Shown piece after piece: positions 1 through 8,156 of a DNA stretch of 51,465 bases. Source of the DNA: Porticoccaceae bacterium (GTDB lineage Bacteria > Pseudomonadota > Gammaproteobacteria > Pseudomonadales > Porticoccaceae); NCBI GenBank assembly GCA_018664075.1, contig JABJOY010000097.1:1-51465 (forward strand). Reading direction: 5' to 3'. Each line of letters opens with the position of its first letter. The stretch's first letter is position 1. A program made the translations under genes and the position numbers. The notes beneath the pieces are model-generated. The model did no database searches and was not told the DNA's origin. It was given only the letters and a program-made list of their open reading frames with translations.

Positions 1-74
1 GTGAGCGCGCCGCGGCCCGGCTTGCCAATACCACGGGGTGTGCGACAGGCGTCGATAATCCATGCTTCGGTCAT
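1..74 (-). CDS. Acetyl-CoA acetyltransferase / thiolase (N-terminal fragment)
   Basis: Only the first 24 codons of this leftward gene lie in the window. The peptide starts MTEAWIIDACRTPRGIGKPG, which is the typical beginning of thiolase-superfamily acetyl-CoA acetyltransferases, where a V/I-I-D/A-A-x-R-T-P stretch precedes the first CoA-fold strand. Thiolases condense or cleave acyl-CoA with CoA. The ATG at 72-74 is preceded by an AAAGGT-like ribosome binding site. The active-site cysteine and histidine lie outside the window, so biosynthetic and degradative types cannot be told apart. Confidence 0.75.
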   Translation of the reverse strand, partial: MTEAWIIDACRTPRGIGKPGRGAL

Positions 75-307
75 AATAGTTACCTTTGTTTGAAAAGCTC
101 CATTCAGTTACAGCACTGTGTAGAGCGCTTTTGTTGTTTTAATTATTCTCGCTTATCTCCACTGTATTAACAGCTCGGCAACTATTCAAACTTACTTATG
201 ACCAATGGTTCAGGAAGACGGCAGCAACTATCTGGCCATCCAGAGATATTCTATTTTATTTCCGCTAGACTGGGTTTAAATTCGGGGTTTTAGTTCGGAG
301 CCTAATA
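75..307. other. Intergenic region between two divergent genes
   Basis: This 233-base AT-rich stretch separates the leftward thiolase from the rightward metallo-hydrolase. It must hold promoters for both, but I find no convincing pair of -35/-10 boxes, no hairpin with a T-tract and no small gene. A GGAG motif at about 296-299 serves as the ribosome binding site of the gene starting at 308. Confidence 0.4.
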
Positions 308-1372
308 ATGATAAAAAAAAAGTTCTCACCGCAATTTATGGCCGTCGGCCTAATCTGTCTATTGGGCCTTGCCATGCAGGTTAAGAGCGAGACCGAGCGC
401 AGCTTTGCGCCAGCAGAACAGGATAGCAAAGGCCGCTATATCAACCTCGACAGGAATCTCCCGGGCGTATCCATCAAGGTGACCGCACCGTTTTTTGCCC
501 GGCGTGTGCTCACTGCCTTTAAAAGTCGCGACGGCGCGCCACAGCGCACTGTCAACGACGGTGTATTTCTGCGAGAAAACGCCAGACACAGTGAGCCCAC
601 AGTAACCTGGGTAGGCCATGCGACATTATTGGTGCAGATGGAACATCTGACTTTTCTCACTGACCCCATCTGGTCAAACCGACCTAGCCCAGTGCCCTTT
701 GCTGGCCCCAATCGCTATGTCAAACCCGGCATCGCTATCGAAGACCTGCCCCCTATCGACTTTGTAATGATCTCTCACAATCATTATGACCATCTGGATG
801 TACCAACATTGCGCAAGCTGGCCAAACGCAGCCCGGATACTATCTTTTTTGTGCCTGTGGGCAATGGCAAGCTGCTGCGCAAAAAAGGTATCGAGCAGGT
901 TCGGGAGCTGGACTGGGGTGAGACAGCCAGTATTAAAGGCGCAACCATCCACTGCCTGCCGACCCAGCACTGGAGCAAGCGCAGCCTGACCGATACCAGA
1001 AAAGCACTCTGGTCTTCCTGGGCGGTAACCGGGCCCCAGCGCCGCTTTTACTTTGCCGGAGACACTGGTTATTTCGAGGGTTTTAAGGAGATTGGGGAGA
1101 AACTGGGGCCTTTCGATTTAGCCGCTGTACCCATTGGCGCCTACGAGCCCAATGCCATGATGAAGGTTTCCCATATGAATCCAGAGGAAGCAGTGCAGGC
1201 AGCGATGGATATAAAGGCTGAACGGGCCGTGGCCATGCATTTTGGCACCTTCAACCTCTCGGATGAACCTCTTACCGAACCGCCCCTGAGATTTAAAGCT
1301 GCAGCTGAAAACAGCAGCTTAGGTGTCGACAATAGCTGGGTTTTAGATATTGGCGAAACCCGGCGATTTTAA
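308..1372 (+). CDS. Exported MBL-fold metallo-hydrolase, NAPE-PLD/UlaG-like
   Basis: 354 residues. Residues 1-27 look like a Sec signal peptide (KKK, then a hydrophobic stretch and cleavage near VKS-E), so the enzyme probably acts in the periplasm. The metallo-beta-lactamase fold is shown by WVGHAT at 101-106, the metal-binding HNHYDH at 157-162, H221, the FAGDTG aspartate (D252) and H311 in MHFGTF. This set and the closing P-L-x-E-P-P stretch resemble COG2220 enzymes related to N-acyl-phosphatidylethanolamine phospholipase D. The substrate cannot be read from the sequence; a phosphodiester or lactone is possible. The start has a GGAG ribosome binding site. The next gene begins 42 bases downstream. 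Confidence 0.8.
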   Translation: MIKKKFSPQFMAVGLICLLGLAMQVKSETERSFAPAEQDSKGRYINLDRNLPGVSIKVTAPFFARRVLTAFKSRDGAPQRTVNDGVFLRENARHSEPTVTWVGHATLLVQMEHLTFLTDPIWSNRPSPVPFAGPNRYVKPGIAIEDLPPIDFVMISHNHYDHLDVPTLRKLAKRSPDTIFFVPVGNGKLLRKKGIEQVRELDWGETASIKGATIHCLPTQHWSKRSLTDTRKALWSSWAVTGPQRRFYFAGDTGYFEGFKEIGEKLGPFDLAAVPIGAYEPNAMMKVSHMNPEEAVQAAMDIKAERAVAMHFGTFNLSDEPLTEPPLRFKAAAENSSLGVDNSWVLDIGETRRF

Positions 1373-1414
1373 TTACCAATCTTTAGTTGAACCATTTAAG
1401 CAAGGAAAATACCC

Positions 1415-1945
1415 ATGTCAGTGACCCTGTATCAATCTTCAATTCCGGTTTTTGTTCGCCATCTGGATAATCTCTCAGGACTGTTGGCGACCGGCTTGAG
1501 CTATGCCCATGATCAAGAGGTCGACGAAGCCGTATTGGCCAGCGCCCGACTGTTCCCCAATATGCATCCACTGGTAAAGCAGGTACAGATCGCCTGCGAT
1601 ATGGTAAAGCGCGGCGGAGCTAGACTGGCTGGAGTTGAAGCTGACAACGATGAGGATACAGAGGTTAGTTTTGCCGAACTGCAAGACAGGATAGCAAAGA
1701 CCAAAGCATTTTTGCTCAGCCTGCCGGAGGGGGCTATTAACGGCGCCGGAGACAAAACCATTGTCATGCCCGCCGGGCCCTATGAACTGACTTTTACCGG
1801 CACCGAATATTTGCATCTATGGGTGCTGCCCAATATGTATTTTCATATCACCACCGCTTACAACATCCTGCGGCACAATGGCGTCTCCATAGGCAAGATT
1901 GATTATCTTGGGGTGGGTTCATTTATCAGCAAAGGGCCTGAGTAA
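1415..1945 (+). CDS. DUF1993 family protein (DinB-like fold)
   Basis: 176 residues, soluble, with no signal peptide. The start MSVTLYQSSIPVFVRHLDNL and the later F-P-N-M-H-P-L, F-x-G-T-E-Y and P-N-M-Y-F-H motifs are characteristic of DUF1993. That family is predicted to form a four-helix bundle related to DinB and mycothiol-dependent enzymes, with histidines that may bind a metal. No reaction is established. It follows the MBL hydrolase on the same strand and may be cotranscribed with it. The AAGGAAAA upstream of the ATG at 1415 is a good ribosome binding site. It converges on the deacylase gene with 45 bases between and no clear terminator. Confidence 0.8.
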   Translation: MSVTLYQSSIPVFVRHLDNLSGLLATGLSYAHDQEVDEAVLASARLFPNMHPLVKQVQIACDMVKRGGARLAGVEADNDEDTEVSFAELQDRIAKTKAFLLSLPEGAINGAGDKTIVMPAGPYELTFTGTEYLHLWVLPNMYFHITTAYNILRHNGVSIGKIDYLGVGSFISKGPE

Positions 1946-1990
1946 GGGTCGCTTGAGGCCTTTGCCCCCGTCAAAGCTAGCCCAGCTTGA

Positions 1991-3877
1991 CTAGGCTGCG
2001 TGAACTGCTCGCAGTAACCGGCCCATAGGCTTCTCCCCCAGATCAGCAGCAAACTGGGTATTTTCCCAGGCACTGTGGCCACCAATCATCACTAGCTCAA
2101 CCACGCCGTCAGATCGGTTGACCAGCTGCTCATGGCTAAATTCTTCACGATGAATACGCTCGGCACTGGTCTCGCCATCGTATTCCGCGAGCTTTTTAGG
2201 GTCGATCAAAATCAGATCGGCCACATCGCCCATATCAATGGTGCCACCCTCAACACCAAATACATCGGCGGCATCTTTGGTCAGGCGCTTAACCATATAG
2301 CTGACATCCTGATCACCCCCCAGAGCGGCCAGCTTAAGGCTGCGCAGATTGACATCATAAAATGCCATATTGGTCAGGTGGGCACCGCTATCATTGAAGC
2401 CTGGCAGCAGCAGCGGGTTCATTAGCAGCTCGCGCACTGTCTCCAGGTCGCGGTTGGCGGTAATGGTGCTCCAGGTCAAATCATTGTCAAAGGAGCGTAG
2501 CATCTGCAGCATAAAGTCCCCCTCGTCTTCAATCCAGGTAAAGTCTGCCTGCACTGTTGCAAGCTCATCTTCACTGGTATCTGCCAGCCACTGACCTGCA
2601 TTAATAGCATTTATCCGGTCAAACACCGCCTGAAAATCCATGCCCTGCCAGCTGGTTTGGGGACAGCGCTCCAGGTGCATATCCGCAAGGGTGCGGTGGA
2701 AGGCATAGTCCTCAAGATTGATCTTGCGCTTTAGACGAGCCAGGCTCCAGCCCTGCTTGCCCTTCATCCACATGGCTTTAAAGGCCTTGGCATAGTCCGG
2801 ATCATTGAGAATTGCCTGGCGACCAGCGCGGTCCTCCAGATCCGTCTCATTGAGGCGACGCAATTCAGGAATCTCTTCGGCCAGAGGCGTCACTGCACCA
2901 TCACCCCAGGTTTTGAACGGAGCGCCCAGAGCCTGCATATGAAAGTCTCCTTTGACCAGCCAGGAGTTCAACATGCGCGCCAATATCTTGGTCAGGCGAG
3001 CCAGACGCCAGTTATTGGTAATATCCAGTGCCGCAACCACTGTGGTCCGCAATGGCTTGCCATAGAGGCGGCCACTGGTAAGCAAAAAGGTTTTCAATGT
3101 GCCTATCACAGTATCTTTTGGCGGTGTCGCCTGCCACAGGGCACCCTGCTCTCGCACCACCCCAGCCAACGCTTTTAGCTCGGGGAACTTGGAAAACTGA
3201 GTGGGAATAGTTTTTTCGCAATGGGGCTGTGCCGCCAGATAATGGAATGGCAATGCATCGGTCGAAAAGCCCGCATAGCCCTGCTGCAAACCTTCACGCA
3301 GCGAATCTTTCATCTGCTCCAGCTCATCGCTGGTGGGGTCGCGGGTAATGCTGTTTTCAAAACCCATTTTCTCGATACGCAGCATTGAGTGAGGAAACAG
3401 CGCCACCACATTGGGACCCAGATTAAGCTTTTCCAGATGGTCCAGATAGTCACCGGGGGTTTCCCAGCTGACATTATCGGCACAGTTGCGCAGAACATGT
3501 TTGGGAATATTTTCGACTCGGGCATAGCAGCTCACAATAGGATCATTGGTGCCATCCCGCTGAGCGCCAAAAGCCAGACCCAGGCTGCAGTTGGCAATCA
3601 CCACAGAGGTGGTGCCGTGGCGGGTAGACTCTGGCAGGCCAGGTGCTACCTCCAGCTCCAGATCATAATGGGTGTGAATATCAAAGAGTCCGGGCATCAA
3701 CCAAAGACCCTCGGCATCAATTACCCGACCGGCCTGAGATGAATCCAACTGCTGCCCGCGGGCCACAATTCGGCCATCAGCGACGGCAACATCTTCAATA
3801 ACAGGCTGTTCGCCCCGATTAAAAACTTTGGCATTTTTGATTAGGGTATCAAACGGTTGAGACTGAGCTTGAGTCAT
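1991..3877 (-). CDS. Amidohydrolase, N-acyl-D-amino-acid deacylase-like
   Basis: About 628 residues. The N-terminal beta-sandwich (TLIKNAKVFNRGEQ) leads into GLFDIHTHYD, the metal-binding H-x-H of the amidohydrolase superfamily. A late GAHLTNMAFYD segment and a C-terminal DLILIDP complete the COG3653 pattern (N-acyl-D-amino-acid deacylase / D-aminoacylase). Large members of this group, near 600 residues, are common in marine bacteria and mostly uncharacterised; the substrate is likely an N-acyl amide or a cyclic amide. Both a GTG at 3878-3880 and the ATG at 3875-3877 could start it. I chose the ATG because the AAGAGA ribosome binding site is better spaced for it. Cytoplasmic. Transcribed divergently from the alpha/beta hydrolase. 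Confidence 0.8.
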   Translation of the reverse strand: MTQAQSQPFDTLIKNAKVFNRGEQPVIEDVAVADGRIVARGQQLDSSQAGRVIDAEGLWLMPGLFDIHTHYDLELEVAPGLPESTRHGTTSVVIANCSLGLAFGAQRDGTNDPIVSCYARVENIPKHVLRNCADNVSWETPGDYLDHLEKLNLGPNVVALFPHSMLRIEKMGFENSITRDPTSDELEQMKDSLREGLQQGYAGFSTDALPFHYLAAQPHCEKTIPTQFSKFPELKALAGVVREQGALWQATPPKDTVIGTLKTFLLTSGRLYGKPLRTTVVAALDITNNWRLARLTKILARMLNSWLVKGDFHMQALGAPFKTWGDGAVTPLAEEIPELRRLNETDLEDRAGRQAILNDPDYAKAFKAMWMKGKQGWSLARLKRKINLEDYAFHRTLADMHLERCPQTSWQGMDFQAVFDRINAINAGQWLADTSEDELATVQADFTWIEDEGDFMLQMLRSFDNDLTWSTITANRDLETVRELLMNPLLLPGFNDSGAHLTNMAFYDVNLRSLKLAALGGDQDVSYMVKRLTKDAADVFGVEGGTIDMGDVADLILIDPKKLAEYDGETSAERIHREEFSHEQLVNRSDGVVELVMIGGHSAWENTQFAADLGEKPMGRLLRAVHAA

Positions 3878-3943
3878 CACTTTTCTCTTAATGTTTATTA
3901 TTTCACCTATACGGACTGAGGTTAAAAACTGACTATCAGCCCT

Positions 3944-3972
3944 TTGATTCAGAGTATTGCACCAAGATTAAT
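3944..3972 (+). promoter_or_regulatory. Possible sigma70 promoter for the hydrolase-PhyH pair
   Basis: TTGATT at 3944-3949 and ATTAAT at 3967-3972 are spaced by 17 bases and face the alpha/beta hydrolase. Each matches four of six consensus positions. If real, transcription would begin near 3979. That would leave almost no leader before the ATG at 3990 and would favour the downstream ATG at 4053. Confidence 0.3.
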
Positions 3973-3989
3973 CGGACTCAAGGTTGTAA

Positions 3990-4970
3990 ATGGACTCACG
4001 GGTCGTTTTACGCCAATATAGAGAACCTCCATTTTATAAAAATAAAACCACTATGGAATCAACTGCCGACAAACCCGGTTTCAGCCCAGAGCTATGGCGC
4101 GCACAGGGGGCATATCAAACTCTTCTGGGGCATCAGATATTCTGTATGGATAGCGGCGGGAATCAGTCACCCAACGCCCAACAACCCAGCTTACTACTGC
4201 TCCATGGCTTTCCCACCTCAAGCTGGGACTGGCTGCCAATCTGGGATGACCTAGTAAAAGATTATCGAGTCATTGCACTGGATATGCTGGGCTTTGGCTT
4301 TTCTGACAAACCCAATAACCGCAACTACAGCATCCATGGTCAAGCTGATATCGTCGAGGCACTGGTTGCCTCAAAAAGGCTTGAGAGTTTTCATGTACTG
4401 GCCCATGACTATGGCGACACCGTAGCCCAGGAGCTTTTGGCGCGACAACTGGATGGCAGCGGTTGCGGGAAGTGGCTGTCCTGCTGTTTTTTAAATGGCG
4501 GATTATTTCCCGAGACCCATCGCGCCCTGCTGACTCAAAAACTGTTGCTCAGCCCTGTAGGCGGATTGCTTAACTTTTTCACAGGCTATGCTAAATTCAG
4601 TCGCAATTTTAGCTCGGTATTTGGTGCAGATACCCAGCCCTCAGAGCAAGAGTTACAGGATTTTTGGTGGCTGATTAATTTCAATAATGGCAAACATCTT
4701 TTTCACAATCTGATTACCTACATGAGCGATCGTATCCAGCACCGGGAGCGCTGGGTATCGGCCCTGCAAACATCCAGTATACCCCTGGCCTTAATTAATG
4801 GTTCGGTGGATCCGGTGTCCGGCAGCCATATGGTAGCCCGCTACAAAGAGCTGGATTGCCGACTGGACTATTGCGCCGAGCTGCCAACGATCGGCCATTA
4901 TCCTCAGGTAGAGGCTCCCCAAGATGTGCTGGCCCATTATCAAATGTTCCTTCGCGGAGATAATCATTGA
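3990..4970 (+). CDS. Alpha/beta hydrolase, MEST-like with aspartate nucleophile
   Basis: 326 residues from the ATG at 3990, or 305 from the ATG at 4053. The first has an AAGG ribosome binding site, but the conserved part begins after the second. Oxyanion motif HGFP at 72-75, nucleophile region AHDYGD with D140, acid D274 in NGSVDP, and base H303 in GHYPQ. An aspartate rather than a serine nucleophile places it with epoxide hydrolases and haloalkane dehalogenases. The HDYGDxVAQELL and NGGLFPETHR segments resemble the mammalian MEST/PEG1 branch. It probably hydrolyses an epoxide, a carbon-halogen bond or an ester; the substrate is unknown. Its stop overlaps the start of the PhyH-like gene, so the two are probably made together. 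Confidence 0.75.
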   Translation: MDSRVVLRQYREPPFYKNKTTMESTADKPGFSPELWRAQGAYQTLLGHQIFCMDSGGNQSPNAQQPSLLLLHGFPTSSWDWLPIWDDLVKDYRVIALDMLGFGFSDKPNNRNYSIHGQADIVEALVASKRLESFHVLAHDYGDTVAQELLARQLDGSGCGKWLSCCFLNGGLFPETHRALLTQKLLLSPVGGLLNFFTGYAKFSRNFSSVFGADTQPSEQELQDFWWLINFNNGKHLFHNLITYMSDRIQHRERWVSALQTSSIPLALINGSVDPVSGSHMVARYKELDCRLDYCAELPTIGHYPQVEAPQDVLAHYQMFLRGDNH

Positions 4971-5866
4971 ACAATTCTGTTAGCCAGCTCAGCAAAAATG
5001 CCCCATCAACCAGCAACAGCGTTGATATCCAGAGCCTGGATCAGTGGCTGGGTGGACTAACTTTTGATCAGGCCTACCAGCAGTACGAAGACCAGGGCTA
5101 TATTCTATTTCAAGATGTAATGGATGCTGCCACCGTGCAACAGGTGCGGGATGCGCTGGCGCCGTTTTTAACCGCCACCGGACGCAATGACTTCGAGGGT
5201 TTTAAAACCAACCGAGTCTACAGCTTACTCGCCAAAGCCCCGGAGGTGTTTTCTGAGATGGTCACCCATCCTCTGGCCCTGGCATTTGCCGAGCGCGAAC
5301 TGGGTGAATCCTGTCTGCTGTCAGCTCTGCTGGCAATTAATTTACACCCAGGGGAGACGGTGCAGGGCTGGCACTGTGACGATTCCCAGGTCAATATTCC
5401 GCGCCCCCGCAAAGCCTTTGGAGTCAGTGCTTTTTGGGCGATTGATGACACCACCGAATTAAATGGCGCCACGGAATTTATCACTGGCAGCCACCGCTGG
5501 ACTGAAGATAAGGCTATCTCTCTGGGCGATATTGAAGAACTGCTGGATCCAAGAGGGCGGGATCCAAAACATGACCCCCAACCCAGATCCGATACTTTTA
5601 AAATCCCTATGACCAGTGGCTCATTGCTGCTGATCAAAAGTAATGTCTATCATAGAGGCGGCGCAAACCTGTCCGATGCCTCGCGCTTAATTGTGACGCC
5701 ACAGTATTGCACTGGCTGGGCTCGCCAGCTTGAAAATATGGCGCTGGCTATTCCCCCTGATATTGTTCGCACTCTGCCCAAGCGTGTCCGTGAGCTGATT
5801 GGCTACAGTATCCACGAGGCATTTATGGGGTATGTCGATGGTGTCCACCCAGAGAAAAGCCTATAA
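4967..5866 (+). CDS. Phytanoyl-CoA dioxygenase (PhyH) family protein
   Basis: 299 residues. Iron(II)/2-oxoglutarate dioxygenase of the PhyH family: H136 and D138 in GWHCDD, distal H229 in NVYHRGG, and R240 in ASRLIVTP, which would bind 2-oxoglutarate. Family members hydroxylate acyl-CoAs and many small molecules; the substrate here is unknown. The start is a TTG at 4967-4969 that overlaps the TGA of the upstream hydrolase (4968-4970). A GGAG lies about 8 bases before it, and no better start exists nearby, so translational coupling is likely. No signal peptide. The 37-base gap to the next gene contains its own AAGGAG. Confidence 0.85.
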   Translation: MNNSVSQLSKNAPSTSNSVDIQSLDQWLGGLTFDQAYQQYEDQGYILFQDVMDAATVQQVRDALAPFLTATGRNDFEGFKTNRVYSLLAKAPEVFSEMVTHPLALAFAERELGESCLLSALLAINLHPGETVQGWHCDDSQVNIPRPRKAFGVSAFWAIDDTTELNGATEFITGSHRWTEDKAISLGDIEELLDPRGRDPKHDPQPRSDTFKIPMTSGSLLLIKSNVYHRGGANLSDASRLIVTPQYCTGWARQLENMALAIPPDIVRTLPKRVRELIGYSIHEAFMGYVDGVHPEKSL

Positions 5867-5903
5867 AAAGTCAGACCATTATTAAACAAAAAGGAGTTTT
5901 ACT

Positions 5904-6914
5904 ATGAAATACATTATTGCTGCCCTGGGCATGCTGTGCCTAAATGCCGCTGCCGACCACCACCAGTCTGACGAACATAACCAGCCGGAGTTTATGGATA
6001 CCGCAGGTTTTGAAACCCTGTTAGAGGAGGTATCAAATTGGGGCCGCTGGGGAGATAAGGATCAGCTGGGGACTTTAAATCTGATCACTGCCGACAAACG
6101 GGTGGCTGCCTCAAAACTGGTAAAGACTGGTCAGGTAGCCTCATTGGCACTGCCCCTCAATAAAACCAAAGACGCTGTGAACCAAGACCCCTTTATTCAT
6201 GAACCCTTTATCTTTCCCGCCAGTCCGGAAATACCTGCAGAGGTGCATCCTGAAGCAGCGGGAGATAACTTCTCTGTGGCCTACCATGGCTTTGCCCATT
6301 CCCATCTGGATGCTGTCTCTCACTTTGCCTACAAAGGCAAAATGTATAACGGCTTTCCCTTTGAATTGGGTGCCGGAGGCTTTGATAAACTGGGTATCGA
6401 GAATATTGCAGAGTCCGGCATTATCACTCGCGGAGTACTGGTAGATCTGCCAGAGTTTTTTGGCGTCGACTATGTAACACCAGGTCAAGCTATCACTACC
6501 GAAGATCTGCTGGCCTGGGAGAAAAAATCCGGTATTAAAATTGGTTCAGGGGATGCGCTGTTTATTAAAACCGGTCGGTGGCTGGCTGTGGAAAAACTGG
6601 GGCAATGGAACTTTGTTGCCAAGGCGGCCGGTCTCCATTCCACTGTAGCCAGTTTCCTAAAGGAGCGGGATGTAGCAGTTATTGGCTGTGATGGCGTATC
6701 CGATGTTATGCCCTCTGGCGTGGAAAACCGCTTTAATCCGCTGCATGAGCTTGTGATGGTAGGCATGGGCATGCCTATTTTTGACAACATGGATCTCAGA
6801 GCTGTGAGTGAACTTGCTCGTCAGCACCAGCGCTCGACCTTTATGCTGGTGGCCGCTCCGCTAAAAGTAGAGGGTGCAACCGGCTCACCGCTAAATCCTA
6901 TCGCTATCTTTTAA
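5904..6914 (+). CDS. Exported cyclase-family (kynurenine formamidase-like) hydrolase
   Basis: 336 residues. Residues 1-18 form a Sec signal peptide (MKYIIAALGMLCLNAAA), implying a periplasmic enzyme. The cyclase family (PF04199, COG1878) is recognised by the HGFAHSHLDAVSH block, with H128, H132, H134, D136 and H140 standing for the usual H-x-G-T-H-x-D-x-x-x-H metal site. Family members hydrolyse formylkynurenine, isatin or other cyclic or amide substrates; the exact one cannot be read here. Preceded by a strong AAGGAG ribosome binding site. It follows the hydrolase-PhyH pair on the same strand and may be part of that operon. It converges on the racemase gene, 34 bases away. Confidence 0.8.
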   Translation: MKYIIAALGMLCLNAAADHHQSDEHNQPEFMDTAGFETLLEEVSNWGRWGDKDQLGTLNLITADKRVAASKLVKTGQVASLALPLNKTKDAVNQDPFIHEPFIFPASPEIPAEVHPEAAGDNFSVAYHGFAHSHLDAVSHFAYKGKMYNGFPFELGAGGFDKLGIENIAESGIITRGVLVDLPEFFGVDYVTPGQAITTEDLLAWEKKSGIKIGSGDALFIKTGRWLAVEKLGQWNFVAKAAGLHSTVASFLKERDVAVIGCDGVSDVMPSGVENRFNPLHELVMVGMGMPIFDNMDLRAVSELARQHQRSTFMLVAAPLKVEGATGSPLNPIAIF

Positions 6915-6948
6915 GCGCTGGCAACTGCCTCAGTGCTATTGAGTTGAG

Positions 6949-8085
6949 CTAGGTTAATATGCCCTGCTGCTCTAGGGCATCGATAGCAGCTTGATCAAAG
7001 CCCCAGTCGGCCAGCACAGCCTTGGTATCTGCTCCTTCGGCTGAGGGTGCTGTTGGAGTATCACATTGGCTGCGACTGAACCTGGGGGCTGGGGCTGGCT
7101 GAGGCTGGCCATTGATTTCAATATAGGTCTGCCGAGCTCGATTGTGAGGGTGATCCACGGCCTCCTGAATATTTAAAATACCGGCAACACAGGCATCTGT
7201 GCCTTCAAAAATCTCTACCCACTGATCTCGGGTTTTAGACTTGAACCTGTCCGCAAAGATGGTTTTTATCTGCGGCCATTTCTGTGGATTATTCTGCTCT
7301 TCAATAATATGTTCCGGCATACCCGCTAGCCGAATCATCTGGGCGAAAAATTGCGGTTCAATAGGCCCGACGGAAATATGCTTGCCGTCGGCCGTTGCAT
7401 AGGCACCATAATAGGGCGCGCCAGCATCCAGCAAGTTAGTTTGACGAGCAGGGCTATAGGCGCCCAATTGGCTCATGGTATAAAACATACTCATCAGATG
7501 CGCCGAGCCATCGGTTATGGCAGTATCTATCACCTGGCCCTGGCCAGACTTCTGCACCTCCAGCAGCGCCGATAAAATACCCACTACCAGAAACATGCTG
7601 CCACCAGCATAATCGCCCACCAGATTCAGTGGCGGTAGCGGTTGCTCCTCGGTGCCAATAGCTGCAGCGGCTCCGGTCAGGGAAATATAGTTGTAGTCGT
7701 GGCCGGCAGAATGGGCCAGGGGACCGCTCTGGCCCCAGCCAGTCATGCGGCCATAGATAATTTTTGGGTTATGTTGCAGGCAGATATCCGGGCCAAAGCC
7801 CAAACGCTCGGCAACCCCTGGGCGATTACCTTCAAAGATAACATCCGCCGTTTCTACCAGCTGCAACAGAACTTGCAGGCCCTCTGACTTGCGCAGATCC
7901 AGAGCAATGCTTTTTTTGCCGCGGGAATTCACATCCAGGGCGGAGGGTGGTGCAATGGAATTAGGCTTAGAGGCGCGCTCAACAACAATTACCTCGGCAC
8001 CCAGATCAGCCATCAGCTGGCCCGCATAGGGGCCAGGGCCAATGCCCTTCATTTCTATTATTTTTATACCTGCAAGAGGTCCCAT
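6949..8085 (-). CDS. Alpha-methylacyl-CoA racemase / CaiB-BaiF CoA-transferase family
   Basis: 378 residues, a normal length for AMACR. The N-terminus MGPLAGIKIIEMKGIGPGPYAGQLMADLGAEV is the classic family III CoA-transferase start. GRMTGWGQSGPLAHSAGHDYNYISLTGA contains the histidine of the AMACR His/Asp pair, GDYAGG its aspartate, and VGPIEPQFF the conserved glutamate. The enzyme would interconvert 2R- and 2S-methyl-branched acyl-CoA, allowing beta-oxidation of methyl-branched or isoprenoid chains. It is followed on the same strand after 71 bases by its upstream neighbours AtoE and the MFS carrier (read right to left), so the three may form an operon. Confidence 0.85.
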   Translation of the reverse strand: MGPLAGIKIIEMKGIGPGPYAGQLMADLGAEVIVVERASKPNSIAPPSALDVNSRGKKSIALDLRKSEGLQVLLQLVETADVIFEGNRPGVAERLGFGPDICLQHNPKIIYGRMTGWGQSGPLAHSAGHDYNYISLTGAAAAIGTEEQPLPPLNLVGDYAGGSMFLVVGILSALLEVQKSGQGQVIDTAITDGSAHLMSMFYTMSQLGAYSPARQTNLLDAGAPYYGAYATADGKHISVGPIEPQFFAQMIRLAGMPEHIIEEQNNPQKWPQIKTIFADRFKSKTRDQWVEIFEGTDACVAGILNIQEAVDHPHNRARQTYIEINGQPQPAPAPRFSRSQCDTPTAPSAEGADTKAVLADWGFDQAAIDALEQQGILT

Positions 8086-8156
8086 ATTGTCTCCCCAATA
8101 ACTAACCTGCCAATAGTCTGTGTATCCAGGCTTTCTTGGCTACTTGGTAAATCTCT

